NCBI GenBank assembly: GCA_023974075.1
Contig: CM043792.1
Location: 14,909,373 to 14,973,372 of the forward strand
From: Chaenocephalus aceratus
Taxonomy: Eukaryota > Chordata > Actinopteri > Perciformes > Channichthyidae
Direction of reading: 5' to 3'
DNA: 64,000 bases
This document shows positions 1-14,407 of this stretch, in pieces. The position numbers were made by a program, and so were the translations under genes. The notes beneath the pieces were generated by a model that saw only the letters and a program-made list of their open reading frames with translations, searched no databases and was not told where the DNA came from. Each line of letters opens with the position of its first letter. Position 1 is the first letter of the stretch.

Positions 1-435
1 TGTATGCACACACCCACAAATGGACAAAGCCACACTAGGTGCACATTAGCTTAAACTGAATTCTGAAGTTGAATCTTAGCTTAGCTACACAGCTTAAGTC
101 AGTTAGCCAAGGTTTGCTCCTCTGAACTGAGCTCCAATGGATCACACCAAAGGCATAACGCTACACTCCAGTGCACAGAAAAGATGCCTCTAACCAAAGA
201 TCAGGCAGCCAAATGATGGATGGCTGAAGCGCTGTGGTGTGCGATCCAAGCTTGGCACCACAGACGTGCAGTTGTGCCATCACTGGTCTCTGCAACATCA
301 CACACACGACAGGCAAGCACACAAAGCGGGAGGCATGAATAAGAATCTGACCTGAGAGGTTTGAGCCCGCCTCCAGGACAGAAGCAGTTACTACTCATTT
401 ACTACGAGCATATAGCACCCCCTCAGTGACCTGTA

Positions 436-436
<1 letters not shown>

Positions 437-483
<47 letters not shown>
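437..483. repeat. (CA)n microsatellite
   Basis: Uninterrupted CA dinucleotide run of about 47 bp, in gene-free DNA. Likely length-polymorphic. Confidence 0.97.
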
Positions 484-486
<3 letters not shown>

Positions 487-3400
487 GACAAACTGGATCT
501 ATGTCTGTGGTCAGTGGCAGTTCACTACTCTACCATTAACCTTGGAGAAAGGAACTAATACAAATGTGTGTTTGTATCCTTGGCTCTTTTTAATTTGTCC
601 TTTAAATGAAAATCCCCCGAGGGTTTCAGTAGACCTCAGAATAATGAAGGAAATGCACACACATTTCACTGGTGTTGTGTTTTAACTTTTGTAAGAGTAG
701 AATCTAGGCTTTGAGTAGAACAACTAATGGGAAAGCAGGGAACGAATAAATAATGCCTGTCAGTAAACAATGCTTTGGAAATCCATCCAAAAAATGTAAA
801 TGCTATCTTCCATCGACCTGACCCTGCATACAGACATGTGTGCCTTTTGTTTCTGTGAAGCACTTGATTGGCCAGCCTTGTCACTGCAACACAACACAGA
901 CAACAAATAGGGCATGGCTCTGCTCTGTTATGCAGCCACAAATGGAGGTCAAAGCTGCAAGACAAAAGCTGCAAGTTGAGCAGGTTCCTTTTATTTCAAA
1001 AATCAATTAGGGTGGATGCCTTAACTTTGTGTTTTATCTATCTAATATCTAATACCTCAAGTGTCCCTGTCTTTGTTTTGTCTTATCCACTAGCCAGTTT
1101 ATACCATTCTTCTGTCCTCACACAATTTAGGATGCTTCCGCGGCGGAATAAAGAAAAAGGAGGTAATATAAGCAGGTACAGTAAGAGATTGAAATAGAGC
1201 TTTTTGTGCTCGTTATTATCTTGATCCAAATGCGCTAAATCAATAAAAACATGGAACCCATACAGTAAAAGCTTCTCCGCGCTAAGTTATAAAGGCAGAG
1301 CAAGAAAGAGAAGAGGGATATTTGACAGAAGGGCAAGAAGAAGAGCAAAGGGCATGGAAGAGGGACTCCCGCTTCTAAAGGGTGAGCTTGTTAGTAAAAG
1401 GGGACGGCATAAAAAGCTACGCCAAAGTGCGCCCTCACAAATTGATATAACAACACACATATTCCTTCGACAGGCGTATGTGTCCCTGGGTTGTTGTTTT
1501 TTAAGAATGTGTCCCTGTGACATCAATACAACTGTAGCAGTTAAGGTGCCAGGTTTGGCCATATTGCCTGTCGTCCATTCTGCTCACCAACCAATAGACT
1601 GAACCTTGCACTTGGTGGACGGAAGAATGGAAAGGGGGAAGGAAAGAAAAACAAAAACAATTGATATAAATGATCTGCCGGCCGAGAGAGGCCCCCAGGC
1701 AGGGGCGAGCGAAGGTCCGCTCGATACCAATTGATCGTGGGAGGCCCAGGCATTCGTCTTAATTCTGACTAATTAGGGCAGCGGCTGACGAGGAGGGGGT
1801 AACAGGGACAAGTTGTCGGCGTGTGTGTGTGCATGTGTGTCTGTGCATCGATGGGACCTCCCAGATTACAAAATTATGCCCCCATGTTTACAAAGCGTGG
1901 AACAAGTGGAGGATTAAGGACATCAGTTTAGGAAACAACAACCGTCACCACATTAGTGTTGTAATAATTCCCCTGTCTTCGGCGGGTGGCCTGACAGGCA
2001 GGATGGGGGTAAATCCTTCAGCTCATCTTTTTTTTTTTGTATCTTGTTAGTGTGCGAACTACTGATTATCTTCAGACAGCACAAGTCTGGCCTTGGTAGC
2101 CAAGAGGCAGCAGAAGAGTGCCACTTTTCTAGCCTCACCCATTGCACAGATAGACATCAAAGTATTGTAATTGGCAGGAAAGAATGCTTGTGCTAATCAC
2201 CAGACAAAATTGTGATAGTATTGCGTGGTCCTCAGCGTGAACAATGATGGGACATAAGCTCCTGGTCCAGGGATAAAGAGACAAGTCTGTGGACACCTGA
2301 GGCAGATATTTTAGCGTGAGATGCTGCGGTAGATAGCAGAGAGAACAGACTAAGAGGTGTAACAGTTTAGAGGCAAAGCCCTTTTAAAAAATCGCGGCAT
2401 TGAGGAGCAGACATGAGCTGCTCAGAGCCTGGCTAAGACTCTGATTTCTATCTGTCACTCCCTGAGGATATTAGCAGCGCGAAATGGAGGGAGGTATCAC
2501 CATGAATGAGAGGCAGCAGCGGGGACAATTCTACCTAACGGGAGATCACAATCTTGCAAAAAAAACAACACAGGCATTCATGTAAAGGTGCACGGGCCAA
2601 CTCGCGCAGCACTGGCCGCACAGACAAAAGTGACAAAATATCAGCGGGTAAAAGTGACAGACAGGCGGCGTATCTGTTTCAGACACGATCCCATTGTTGC
2701 GAGACAAAAAAGCTCAGATGGGCCGGGTTGACTCGCGCCCTTTGTCACTCACTCTCATATGCGAGGAGAGACTCTACTCGCTCTTGCTCTTTGACAGATA
2801 CACTTTAATGCCCTTTCCACCTTTTCCGACTTGTTCCCCGCCAGCTATTCATATCCAGGTCCGCCTCGCTTTTGCCACCAGCCCCCAGTGGGCAGCGCTC
2901 TATCAGGGGCTCACGAACAGAAGCGCAGAAACTGTTAAACTAACACTATGAATATCCTTTTGTTTGTTACCTCTACAGTTACGTAACGGTGAGCATCTGA
3001 GTATCCTCAACTATAAATACCTCAATGGCTCAAAACGAGGTGTCAGTCTACTCACATCAAATCAACCAAGCGGGGTGGACATGTCCCCTGAAATCTCTGC
3101 TCGTCAGCTCAAGTGTGATGTCCTAATGACTGCCTGGCCGTCGATACCGGTCCACATAACAGTGAGCCCTGAGGGGGACAATTAGGAGAGGAGGGGATGT
3201 TTTCCCTGATAAATGTTGTCACTGCTGGTATTGGTACTAATAAGATGTAATGTGTTGTTGTACACTCTGATGACACACAGTGTAACAGCACAACCAGACA
3301 GATGGGTGAGCCCTACAGGATTTACATGAAAGTGACACAAACGCTTTCATTATTTATTATTAACGCAGAATGGTGGGATGCACAACATTTGTATGCAGTG

Positions 3401-3617
3401 TTTATGAGATCAGGCCTGTGTGACATATTGGAAATTCCTAAATGTTGCATTACTGAGCTCGAGAAGAGGAGAGAGATGAAGAGAGAGGCGGGAAGACAAA
3501 TAGTATCATCCAGTCCCACAAGGAGTTTTCTTATAATAATTACAGCCCAAAAATATGGCTTGCAATTCTTACAAATTCTTTGAGGGATTGATTATTGTTA
3601 AATCTATTATGTTATGA
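484..3617. other. Gene-free flank
   Basis: No open frame here shows a recognisable domain, splice-phased exon series or codon pattern. All frames longer than 60 codons are isolated and unlike known proteins. I see no clear inverted or tandem repeat in this stretch. It may hold regulatory DNA for a neighbouring gene outside the window, but I cannot show that from one sequence. Confidence 0.5.
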
Positions 3618-3985
3618 TTAAAGGGGCATTATTATGCTCATTTCAGGTTTCATTATTGTATTGTGTGCCTCTTCTGTGACGTGTTTCTATTCTTTGATCT
3701 TCTCTGTTGTGATTGTTCCACCCTTTAGAGACGTCCCGCCCTTTAGTCTACATACAATGTGTTGCAACACTAGCCAATAGATGCACGAGGGTTTCAAAGT
3801 GATGTCATTATGTTACCGAAATAAACAAAGGACTATAATCAAGGCGTTTCAGGCAGGGTGTATGGGAGAAATACTTCCTTTGGATTGAATTTAAAAGGGA
3901 TTGCAGACCCTTTACATGGACAAAGAGCAATAACAGCAAAAAGGGAAGGGAAACCCCCAAAAAGCATATAAGGGCCCCTATAACA
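3618..3985 (+). mobile_element. Non-autonomous DNA transposon (MITE), copy 1
   Basis: About 370 bp bounded by imperfect inverted ends: the left begins TTAAAGGGGCATTATTATGC, and the right end reads GCATATAAGGGCCCCTATAA. The interior (for example GGCGTTTCAGGCAGGGTGTA and the segment around GCAGACCCTTTACATG) is also found in reverse orientation at 45210-45563 inside the MYLK-family gene, so both are copies of one dispersed family. It has no coding capacity. Superfamily is not decided; the ends suggest a TA or TTAA target. Confidence 0.75.
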
Positions 3986-4116
3986 AGTAATCATGTAGAA
4001 TATCTAAGTAGAAACCCAATGCCTGTCCCATTTGACTAACACTGAACACTGTCCAATAAGCCATCAAATGTACAATGATATGCGAGTCTAAGCACTTTCA
4101 CTTGATATTTAACTTC

Positions 4117-4172
4117 AATCAGAATCAGAAACAGGTTTATTACCAGGTAGGTTTAAACGTACGAGGAATTTG
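4117..4172 (+). repeat. Retroposon tail fragment
   Basis: The segment AATCAGAATCAGAAACAGG followed by TTTATTACCAGGTAGGTTT and an ACGAGGAATTTG run matches the general look of fish LINE/SINE 3' tails that I recall from other teleost sequences. It is a short truncated piece without an open frame. The family name is uncertain. Confidence 0.5.
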
Positions 4173-6657
<2,485 letters not shown>

Positions 6658-7174
6658 AAAGAGTGAGTACGTAATTATTATGTCTTGTTGTTTTAATTAC
6701 TGTTAGTTACTTGTCCATCATATTGAGAGGTTGGTAGCTGACATCATCTAGTTGAGTCTGAAAAGATGAAAACAATCACTTTAATCATACCATCAATTTC
6801 ATTCAAAATAACACACAACATTACCATTCATTAGTTATCGCCTACAATGTAACTAAAGAAAAGTTGGATGATGTAAATGTAAGTCCAGTCTCTGAACTAA
6901 CACATACTAAAGTATATTACTTATTTGATAGAATTAGCAGTATTTTAAAATACGAGCTAACGTGTGATGAGGCAGCAGACTGCTAGAGAAGAAGAGGGAA
7001 CATGCCCGGTACACTTGCTGTTTTTCATGGCTCTGTACTGCCTGGTTGTTCTGGGCTCTGGTTATATTCCGTCACATCAACGTTGGGACAGAGGATATGT
7101 TGACAGAGAGAGGACATTGCACATTGAGACTGCGGGGCTTTTCTAAGGCTGGTGGCATTGGGACATGAAGACAA

Positions 7175-7186
7175 GTGTGCGTGTGC

Positions 7187-7234
<48 letters not shown>
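7175..7234. repeat. (GT)n microsatellite, imperfect
   Basis: GT-rich run with a few GC and TT interruptions. Frames on both strands through it are repeat artefacts. Confidence 0.95.
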
Positions 7235-10200
7235 AGAAGGAAAGGGTTGCCTGTGGAGTGGAGCATGTGGATGCCCACCCACTCAGCAGCCTCGCGGCCC
7301 TTGTCATTTTGTATCAATCCACAGCCTCTCAATATAAATAGGACAGGCCTCCTAAAGCTATGCAGTACTAAGAGTGGCAATGGCATTATGCATCGACCCT
7401 GGGCATCTAAGCCTGAAATATGACTATACGCCTGTTGTAATGACAGTTTCCCTCTAACTTGCATTACACTATGTTAACAGGGGACAATTTGGAGCATTAT
7501 TTGAAATTAATGCACTAGTACTGCTTGCAATAATACGAGGCAAGTGAGCGCCAATAGACATCAATAAAACCGCAACTTTGGAAAACTACTTCCAATGTTT
7601 AACTTTGAAACACACTCATACTGTATACAATTCATAAACATATATACATGTATTCACATATATATATATATTTTTTTAAATGACTGATAAACACTACTCG
7701 AAAAGGCAGTGAATTGCACATTAAAATGTTTTAAAAATGTGTGCATAATGTAATTTGTGTGCCTATTTTGTCTAGCCTAATGTACAATTTTATCAATAAG
7801 AGATATTTTTTAGATAATGAACTTAGATTTTAGTTTTACTCAAAAGTATACTTGCAGTGAACAAGCAGTGGCAGACAGGCGGAGTTCACTAACATATTTG
7901 TATTTATCGCAAGTAATATCTTTATTGCAATATTCAACAACCGTCACATATTTTACACCTTTTTATATTATACCGTAACAGTAAGATGCACTTTTATTTT
8001 AATCATGGGAATGTCAATCAGCCCACAAACAACAAAGTGTGCTTTTCATATGTTCTAATACAGTACTCAATTCATTGATAAAAGTATTACCAAACAGCAG
8101 GAGGGACACAAAATCTGTCTCTTTGGTCCAATTTGAAACATCTGCAAAACACTAGCACAACATTGTAGTACGGAGCATGGTGCACCAACTCAGTCTAGTT
8201 TCACAATTGTTTAAGGGTGTTTGATGAAAGTTAGTTTGAATGCTGCCTGTAGAAAGTACAAAGTGGACTTAATATGTGAGCAAATATATCTGGGCTGTGA
8301 GGAATTGAAGGTGGTGCACAAAAATAGTGCAGTTACACACGGTAGCTTCCCCGTGGTGTCACAGAAGCTTCACACTTCATTACTGTAAGGCCAGCGACGT
8401 GTGAAGCCATTATGTGGGAGCAGTGGGAAGGGGAGCGTGTGTTTGTGGGTATGTGTGTGTTGTTGGGTGTATGACTAGGGGTTGTTGAATGTGTTTGTTG
8501 ATGGGTGGGGTAAATAATAACTCTGCTTGCTCAAAGTGCTTTCTGGAAGCAGGATCAAGTCATTCACATGGAAACATTGTTTAATGTATTCAAACAGCTG
8601 GGAGGTGTTGTCTGTTGTCCCAGTGTCAAATGAAAGAGGACGAACAAACAGCTGGCAGGGCATTTTCTTGCTCCACAGCTCTGCTTACAACTATACTTTA
8701 ATTAACAACGTCTGATGCACAAGCATGCAGTAATTTGTAATGAATCACATACTACATAAATTCCAAACTACTGTCATGCAACTAAATCCAAGACTCCGCT
8801 TTATTCTCTGTCTCTATCATGAGGGGAAAACCAATCTATGTCCTCTACTTCCACCCAGTGGCCAAACTCAGGATGTCATACTCATGTTATTCTTGGTTGC
8901 ATCATGTCATCTGTGCTTGTACTCACAAACACTCCAGAAAAAAAATAGCCATGTTAAACAGTAGCAATTTACAAAAAAGCAATAATAAGCACCTTTAGAC
9001 ACTAGGTCTCAACTATTCCTTTCACCCATTTTCAATAAAGATTTGTAACAACCTTCTGGAAACAACTGTAGCCTATCTTCAAAATAAGTCATCCTCTCAA
9101 TAGGATGGTAGAAATACATTGTTTGTTTTTGTATATGTTGTGCTGTCCACTAAATGTAAAGATAACAACTGATTATTTTGAAATCAGCTTTTCAATAGGC
9201 TAGTAATGTCATGACGACAGCCTACGGGTGAGAGCCTGAGTACTTCTGTTAACTGCTTGACAATCAGACATTTTTTTTTAATCAAGAACTTGGTTTTTGT
9301 GGCATGGGCACCTTATGTAACTGCCAACACTCAGCATTTTTGCACTGATTGAAACGTTGGCTGCAGAAATTAGTTTTACAAGCCAGACAAGCAGCATGGC
9401 AAAGTTATAGCGGTTAACAAAACCTGTGCTTATAAGCTTTAATGTAGCATATAGTTTACAGGGGTCAGAGTACATACACAAAGTACTTATGTGGAGCAGG
9501 TAGAAATTAAAGGGCCAACAGCAAGATGTGGGAATATGTGGTGATTTGGTAAAGGGATATAATGGAAGGCAAAATATAGAAGCAGTGGCTAATTATTTTG
9601 TCTATTTTGTGTACATATATGAAATGTTGCATTACATCCTGATGCCAGATAGTCATGAGAATTCAGATGACTAGCATTTCACATTTTCTTTCATGAATAA
9701 AAAGTTGTGGGTCTTTTTTGAATTAGTTTAGTTTTTTCTTTTTAGGTGGATGATTTCATTTAAGTGGCATTTTAAAACAAACGTTTACTTTGCATGGTAC
9801 TTAAATGAACCGTATCACTGAAAACTGAGCAAATTACAGTTGTGGAAATGGAAAGTCACACTGAATAAATTGATGCAGTGATGCTAAATTAATTACTTTT
9901 CAAAGAAACAAATGTGTTGCTTACTTGGGTAATTTGAGGTCTGAAAATAAACCACTGCAACAACAAACTGTTAATGAACATGTTTAGCTAGCTAAAATGC
10001 ATGACTAGAGTTTTTCTTCGAGTTTTTTTTCAGTTTGCACCATGACAGCAACAACTTCTTTGTTATACTTCAACCGCTAAATGTGTATATGCGTACAACA
10101 AAATTACTGTCAACATAATTAAGTTACCTGGACGGTTACCCTCAAGTTTGTAGGAAAAAACGCTGAAATTTCAAACACGTGTACCTAAGTTGTATCATGT

Positions 10201-10265
10201 ACCTTTTTCGACAGGCATTTACAAAGGACAGCCATGCACCGCCGGAAAGACCCCATAGGGCCAAG
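7235..10265. other. AT-rich intergenic DNA upstream of ccdc43
   Basis: No gene or element that I can support. The frames present are below about 75 codons and unlike known proteins. The last few hundred bases should contain the ccdc43 promoter and 5' UTR. There is a GC rise around 10240-10300, and I see no clear TATA box. Confidence 0.5.
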
Positions 10266-10276
10266 ATGGCTGCGCC
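10260..10276 (+). promoter_or_regulatory. YY1-like motif overlapping the ccdc43 start codon
   Basis: The bases GCCAAGATGGCTGCGCC contain AAGATGGC, the core of the YY1 consensus, which commonly lies just downstream of TATA-less transcription starts and often coincides with the first ATG. The same bases give a strong Kozak context (A at -3, G at +4), which supports this ATG over the in-frame ATG further upstream at 10179. Binding itself is inferred. Confidence 0.5.
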
Positions 10277-12828
10277 CGTGACAGACGCCGGGGAGTTTGA
10301 AAGCTGGCTAAATGATCGTCTTGACTCGTTGGAAGTGGACAGAGAGGTGTATGGGACCTACATTTTAGGGGTCCTGGAGGAGGAGGAGAGTGACGAGGAG
10401 AGAGAAGATGCGCTACAAGGAATTCTATCCGCATTTGTGGTAAGTATACAGGGCGGCGGCGGCGCGGCACGTCCCGCTCTGCCAGCGAGGCTTTCTCATG
10501 TGTTGCTGTCCGTCTCGTCTGCCGCTCGCTGCCAAGTGACAACGCTGATGTCAGCCAGCTTTTATGGAGCTAAATGTCGACGGTGTTGGTCGAAACTATA
10601 CAGTCTCTGATCAAAACACCACCGGCAGTTTAATGAGCTGTTCTCTCCTGCCATGTAATCAGCAATATGACTGATCAACCAAATTCGGCAAAGTAAAAGT
10701 GCTGTTTGGCGGTGATACTTGTTTGAAACTATTTAGATGTCTTCATATTGCAGTAAATATATCATCCTCTAACAGCAGGGGTCGTTTGCTGTTAAGATTG
10801 TTAAGCCCCCTGTGGCAAAGTATCCAACCTTATATGTGACCGTGTGTGGTGAGCATTGGCAGGCTTTCATTTGATCCTTATGTTTTTATTATGAAGGAAT
10901 ACAGAACTTAACACTGTTTATGTGCTGTTTTCATATGCTCAGTGTGCCATTTGGCAGTCAAACTGCCTCTGTATCAGCCTCTGGTAGACCAACCTGATGT
11001 GTTGCTAATTTTTGTAAGAAATAACCCCCTGGAAAGATGAACCACCTTGTTATTAAAGCATAAATACAAATGGATAATTCATTCATGGATAAGTGTCCTT
11101 TTTAATGTGACATAATGGGATCACAGAATCACTGCTTGCATCTCTGAAGTAGCCTACATGACTGCCTCATGTAGTACTAACAGATTGTGATAATAACCCG
11201 GTTCGATAGCCCGCATTTTATACAGTACAATGAACTGTTGGTACATAACATTTACATGTTTTTTGTGTGCAGGAGGAGGACAATGTAGAAGATGTCTGCA
11301 AACAGATTATTAAGCAGTGGACCGATTGGCGCGACAGATCAGCTTCCAAAAGTGATTCTGATGATGGTATGTCATTTAAATTCATCCACATTCCCTATCT
11401 CATTGAAAAGTCATATTTAAAATGTGTACCTTGTCAGTATGAATAAAAGTTCAGGGAACGAGTCATCAAAGCTTGCAGTGCACCAATTTGGCAATTATTG
11501 CTGGACATAATCATAAGTCAATGAAAACAAGAGCAATATAACACAATCTTATGACAATACAGTCAAAACTTGCAAAGTGATATGGTCTAAGAATTTATAT
11601 AATAATTTAGTCTAGTAAAAAAAAAGGAGGCTTGTCATCTCTTTTACATTTTGACTCAACAGAGCAAAGACAGCTTGCTACTGAGTCTGTTGTCAATACC
11701 AGTTAAACATACAGAGAGAGGGATTAGCTGTTTGAGTTTTAAATCATTTCTTTGAGTTTGGAGCAGAGTGCTCAAATGTATTTCTGTCTTCCAGAGAGAT
11801 AAACATTGTCTGGAAAAAAATAAACTTAAAAACAGCTCCTGTTTTTGATGTTGAAAAGTACTTTTTTTTCCGTCACTGTGTAACTGGAAAGAGATTGTTT
11901 ACTGTGTACATATCCATAAGGATGAGTAAACTGTCTGGAGACTTGAGCTCAGATGGGGGCATAAGAGCCTCCTTCTGTTCACGCACCTTCATGTAGACAG
12001 TGAAAAGCAAGGGCTTTAATTGAAGTCAAAGTATTCCATGTTATTTGGGTTCATTTACACTTTGTCTGTGTTCTTACTTTTCTTTCCTGAAGCTGAAGTC
12101 CAGGCCATCGCCAGGATGATAGAAAAACAAGCCCAGATTGTGGTGAAACACAAAGAGGTTTCCGGGGAGTCGAAGCAGAGGAAGGACGCCCTCCTGGCTC
12201 AATACGCTAATGTTACTGACGACGAGGAATATCCTTTATTTTCTTTCTATCTCTATGGGCAATATCTCCAATACTTTCACCAAAACTGTTAAGATTGAGT
12301 ACAAATACTACAGGTAAGAGGAAATGTGTTTTTTAATTTATTTTCGGGGGTAAAGGGGTACCTTAATTTGTCAGTTATTTCCTTGACATAAGCACTGAAG
12401 CTGAAGAAGAGGAGCAAACCGGTGCAAATAACTTCATCGGGAATGAGAAATGTATCCTTTCTAAAGCTGTTAACTATCAGAGGCCATTTAAAATGCAGTG
12501 TCACTAATTGCAAAATGAATGGATAACCCTGACTACACACACACACACACAGACACACACTGGTGATGGTAATATGCAGTAAAGATCTTATAGCACAGTA
12601 CATTTGCTTTCATCCTGCTGTCCTTTACTCAAAGTGTCAGCCCTGTTCAAGAACACCAACGTGGCAGAGGTGCTGAACAGACAGAAGGAGAAGCGGGACC
12701 AGGCTCGTGAAGATTCTCAGAAGAAGAAGGAAGGGGACAAGATGCAGCGGGAGAAGGACAAACTTACCAAACAGGACAGAAAAGAGAAGGAGAAGAAGCG
12801 TACACAGAAAGGTGAACGCAAAAGATAA
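10266..12828 (+). CDS. ccdc43: Coiled-coil domain-containing protein 43 (Ccdc43), 5 exons
   Basis: Coding exons 10266-10439, 11273-11366, 12093-12228, 12396-12451 and 12641-12828 join to 648 nt, a 215-residue protein (human is about 224). The N-terminus (MAAP, then [20 protein letters not shown], then the acidic stretch and [10 protein letters not shown]) and the middle part ([20 protein letters not shown]) match vertebrate CCDC43 closely. The C-terminus is a Lys/Glu-rich coiled coil ending in GERKR, as in mammals. The molecular role is not established; no enzyme motif is present. The ATG at 10266 was chosen for its Kozak context and the conserved MAAP start. The introns after exons 3 and 4 have U12-type signals (see separate entries). 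With those splice sites the acidic segment aligns to human residue by residue (VTDDEDEAEEEE, then NEKSLFKNTNV), which supports the model. Converges with meioc. Confidence 0.95.
12229..12395 (+). other. ccdc43: U12-type AT-AC intron of ccdc43 (intron 3)
   Basis: The 5' splice site reads ATATCCTTT, the exact minor-spliceosome AT-AC consensus. The branch site TTCCTTGAC (12379-12387) lies 10 nt before the 3' end, and the intron ends in AC. It leaves phase 2: GA plus T gives Asp. There is no good GT-AG alternative in frame, and reading through gives non-homologous residues. Length 167 nt. Confidence 0.9.
12452..12640 (+). other. ccdc43: U12-type GT-AG intron of ccdc43 (intron 4)
   Basis: The 5' splice site reads GTATCCTTT, the U12 GT-AG consensus. 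A branch-like TCCTTTACT (12621-12629) places its A 14 nt before the CAG acceptor at 12640. Using that acceptor gives NEKSLFKNTNV, which fits the family. The earlier AAAG at 12634 would add two residues and sits only 7 nt from the branch A. Length 189 nt. The adjacent upstream exon is only 56 nt. Confidence 0.85.
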
Positions 12829-14407
12829 AACACAGAGAAAGGACACTTTGTATGTGGAAAGGTTTTCAGGAGACGGAAATCAAAAACAGTCATTGCCTCT
12901 TTAGCTGAACCCCATTGGCACATTCTATTATGTGTTCATCAGTCCCCTTACGTTAAGTTCTTTCTCTTTATATGTGTAAAGAATGTGTATTGTCCAAAAA
13001 TCCCTGCTATTCTTGGATACTGATATGACCAGTTCCTGAAACATGTATTGGAAACAAGCTGCCAACCGTTATGCGCTGAGTGTGACTGTGTCCTCTGTCG
13101 CTGATCAAACTTAAACCTCTGCTAATATGTTGTTATAGCAGCGTATGAAACACGCTTTGGCTGAGCTACAGCAAGTATACACTAATTGGATTGGTCACGG
13201 TAAAATCAGAGGAATGCCTGCAATGCAGCCCAATCCAGTTTGTACTATTAGCCTCTGAGCCAATATGCCTTTCACTTCTGCAGAACTTCTAACAAAGTGT
13301 TTATTTTGATGCATTTTTGTCCAAAATGAAAACAGAAGATTGGTTACTGAGTTATACCACAAACATATCATGTACCACCATTTCAATGTTTATAATGAGG
13401 TTCATCAGCTTTTGAAATGAATAAAAAAGAAAAACCTTTTCAGCCGTTTGGGTTGCTTTATTGTTAAAGAGTTGGTTAACAGAACAAGTAACGGTTAAAA
13501 TCACAACACGAACATTAAAATGACAATAGAACAACTCGTATTCATACAGCCTCCTCAGGGAGGATTTATGCTGCTAGAGAATTGTCACTTTTATAAAAGA
13601 TACAAGCTTTGGTTCCTTGCTGACAAACTGTCAAACTGATGAGAATATTTAATAATACAATCTTAAAAGAATGAATCTGGAAAGTGTGATTAGTACATAT
13701 ACATTTAATACGCTGCAAATGTCAGTATCTTGTTAAAGTTAAAAGTTTAGAAGATATTCTGATGAATATGTTAAGATAACGCAATAAAAATAAATGTCAG
13801 AGATTAATTGAAGCATTCAGAAAACATTTTATAATTTAGCATGTTTATATTTAACTAATTATATGAATTGCGCCTTCAAAGAAAACAGAATTCAGAGAAT
13901 TATTATTAACTTAACATTATATTGTATTGGGAATATTGTTTTGTTTCTTATGGAAAGTGTGATTATAGATTTTAATTTAAAACACTGAACCTTGCTTTCT
14001 GAAGTTTGAGCTTCTTTGGCATAGTTTGCAGATAAATACATTTGTTCTGATTATAGGCATGTTAACTACTGCCCTTATGATTCAGTTATTGCTTGGGATG
14101 ACCCAGAACCTAGGTTATAATACATTTCAATAAATTAGTAATAACAATGAAGAATTCATAAATAGTGTCTTTCAATACAACGGTGATGGAGCAAGATTCA
14201 TGTAAATCTTGAACTGACACTAACAGCGCCGCCATCATTGAGCTTCAACCTGCTCAGTTCATATTTTGCAGTGATCTCTGTTGCAGGTAAAATGTCACTA
14301 TAAACGTCCAGGTAACACCCAGTTGCCTTTGGGAATATTATAATCGGGACAATTGGAGTGGTTATAATGTAATCGTGACCTTTAACTCGTGCTTGATGCC
14401 TGCTAAA
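12829..14407. other. Convergent 3' regions of ccdc43 (+) and meioc (-)
   Basis: AT-rich DNA with no coding signal, presumably holding both 3' UTRs. An AATAAA on the + strand (13420-13425) could end ccdc43, and a TTTATT on the + strand (13457-13462, AATAAA on the - strand) could end meioc. If both are used, the transcripts end within about 50 bp of each other. AATAAA also occurs at 13783 and 14129 on the + strand. Confidence 0.5.
13420..13425 (+). promoter_or_regulatory. Candidate polyadenylation signal for ccdc43
   Basis: Canonical AATAAA about 590 nt after the ccdc43 stop codon, followed by a U-rich stretch and GTTTGGGTTG. Other AATAAA copies lie downstream, so the used site is not certain. 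Confidence 0.5.

Noticed and set aside
10179..10265. Upstream in-frame ATG for ccdc43
   Set aside because: The added residues are unlike the family, and the downstream ATG has a strong Kozak context and the conserved MAAP start.
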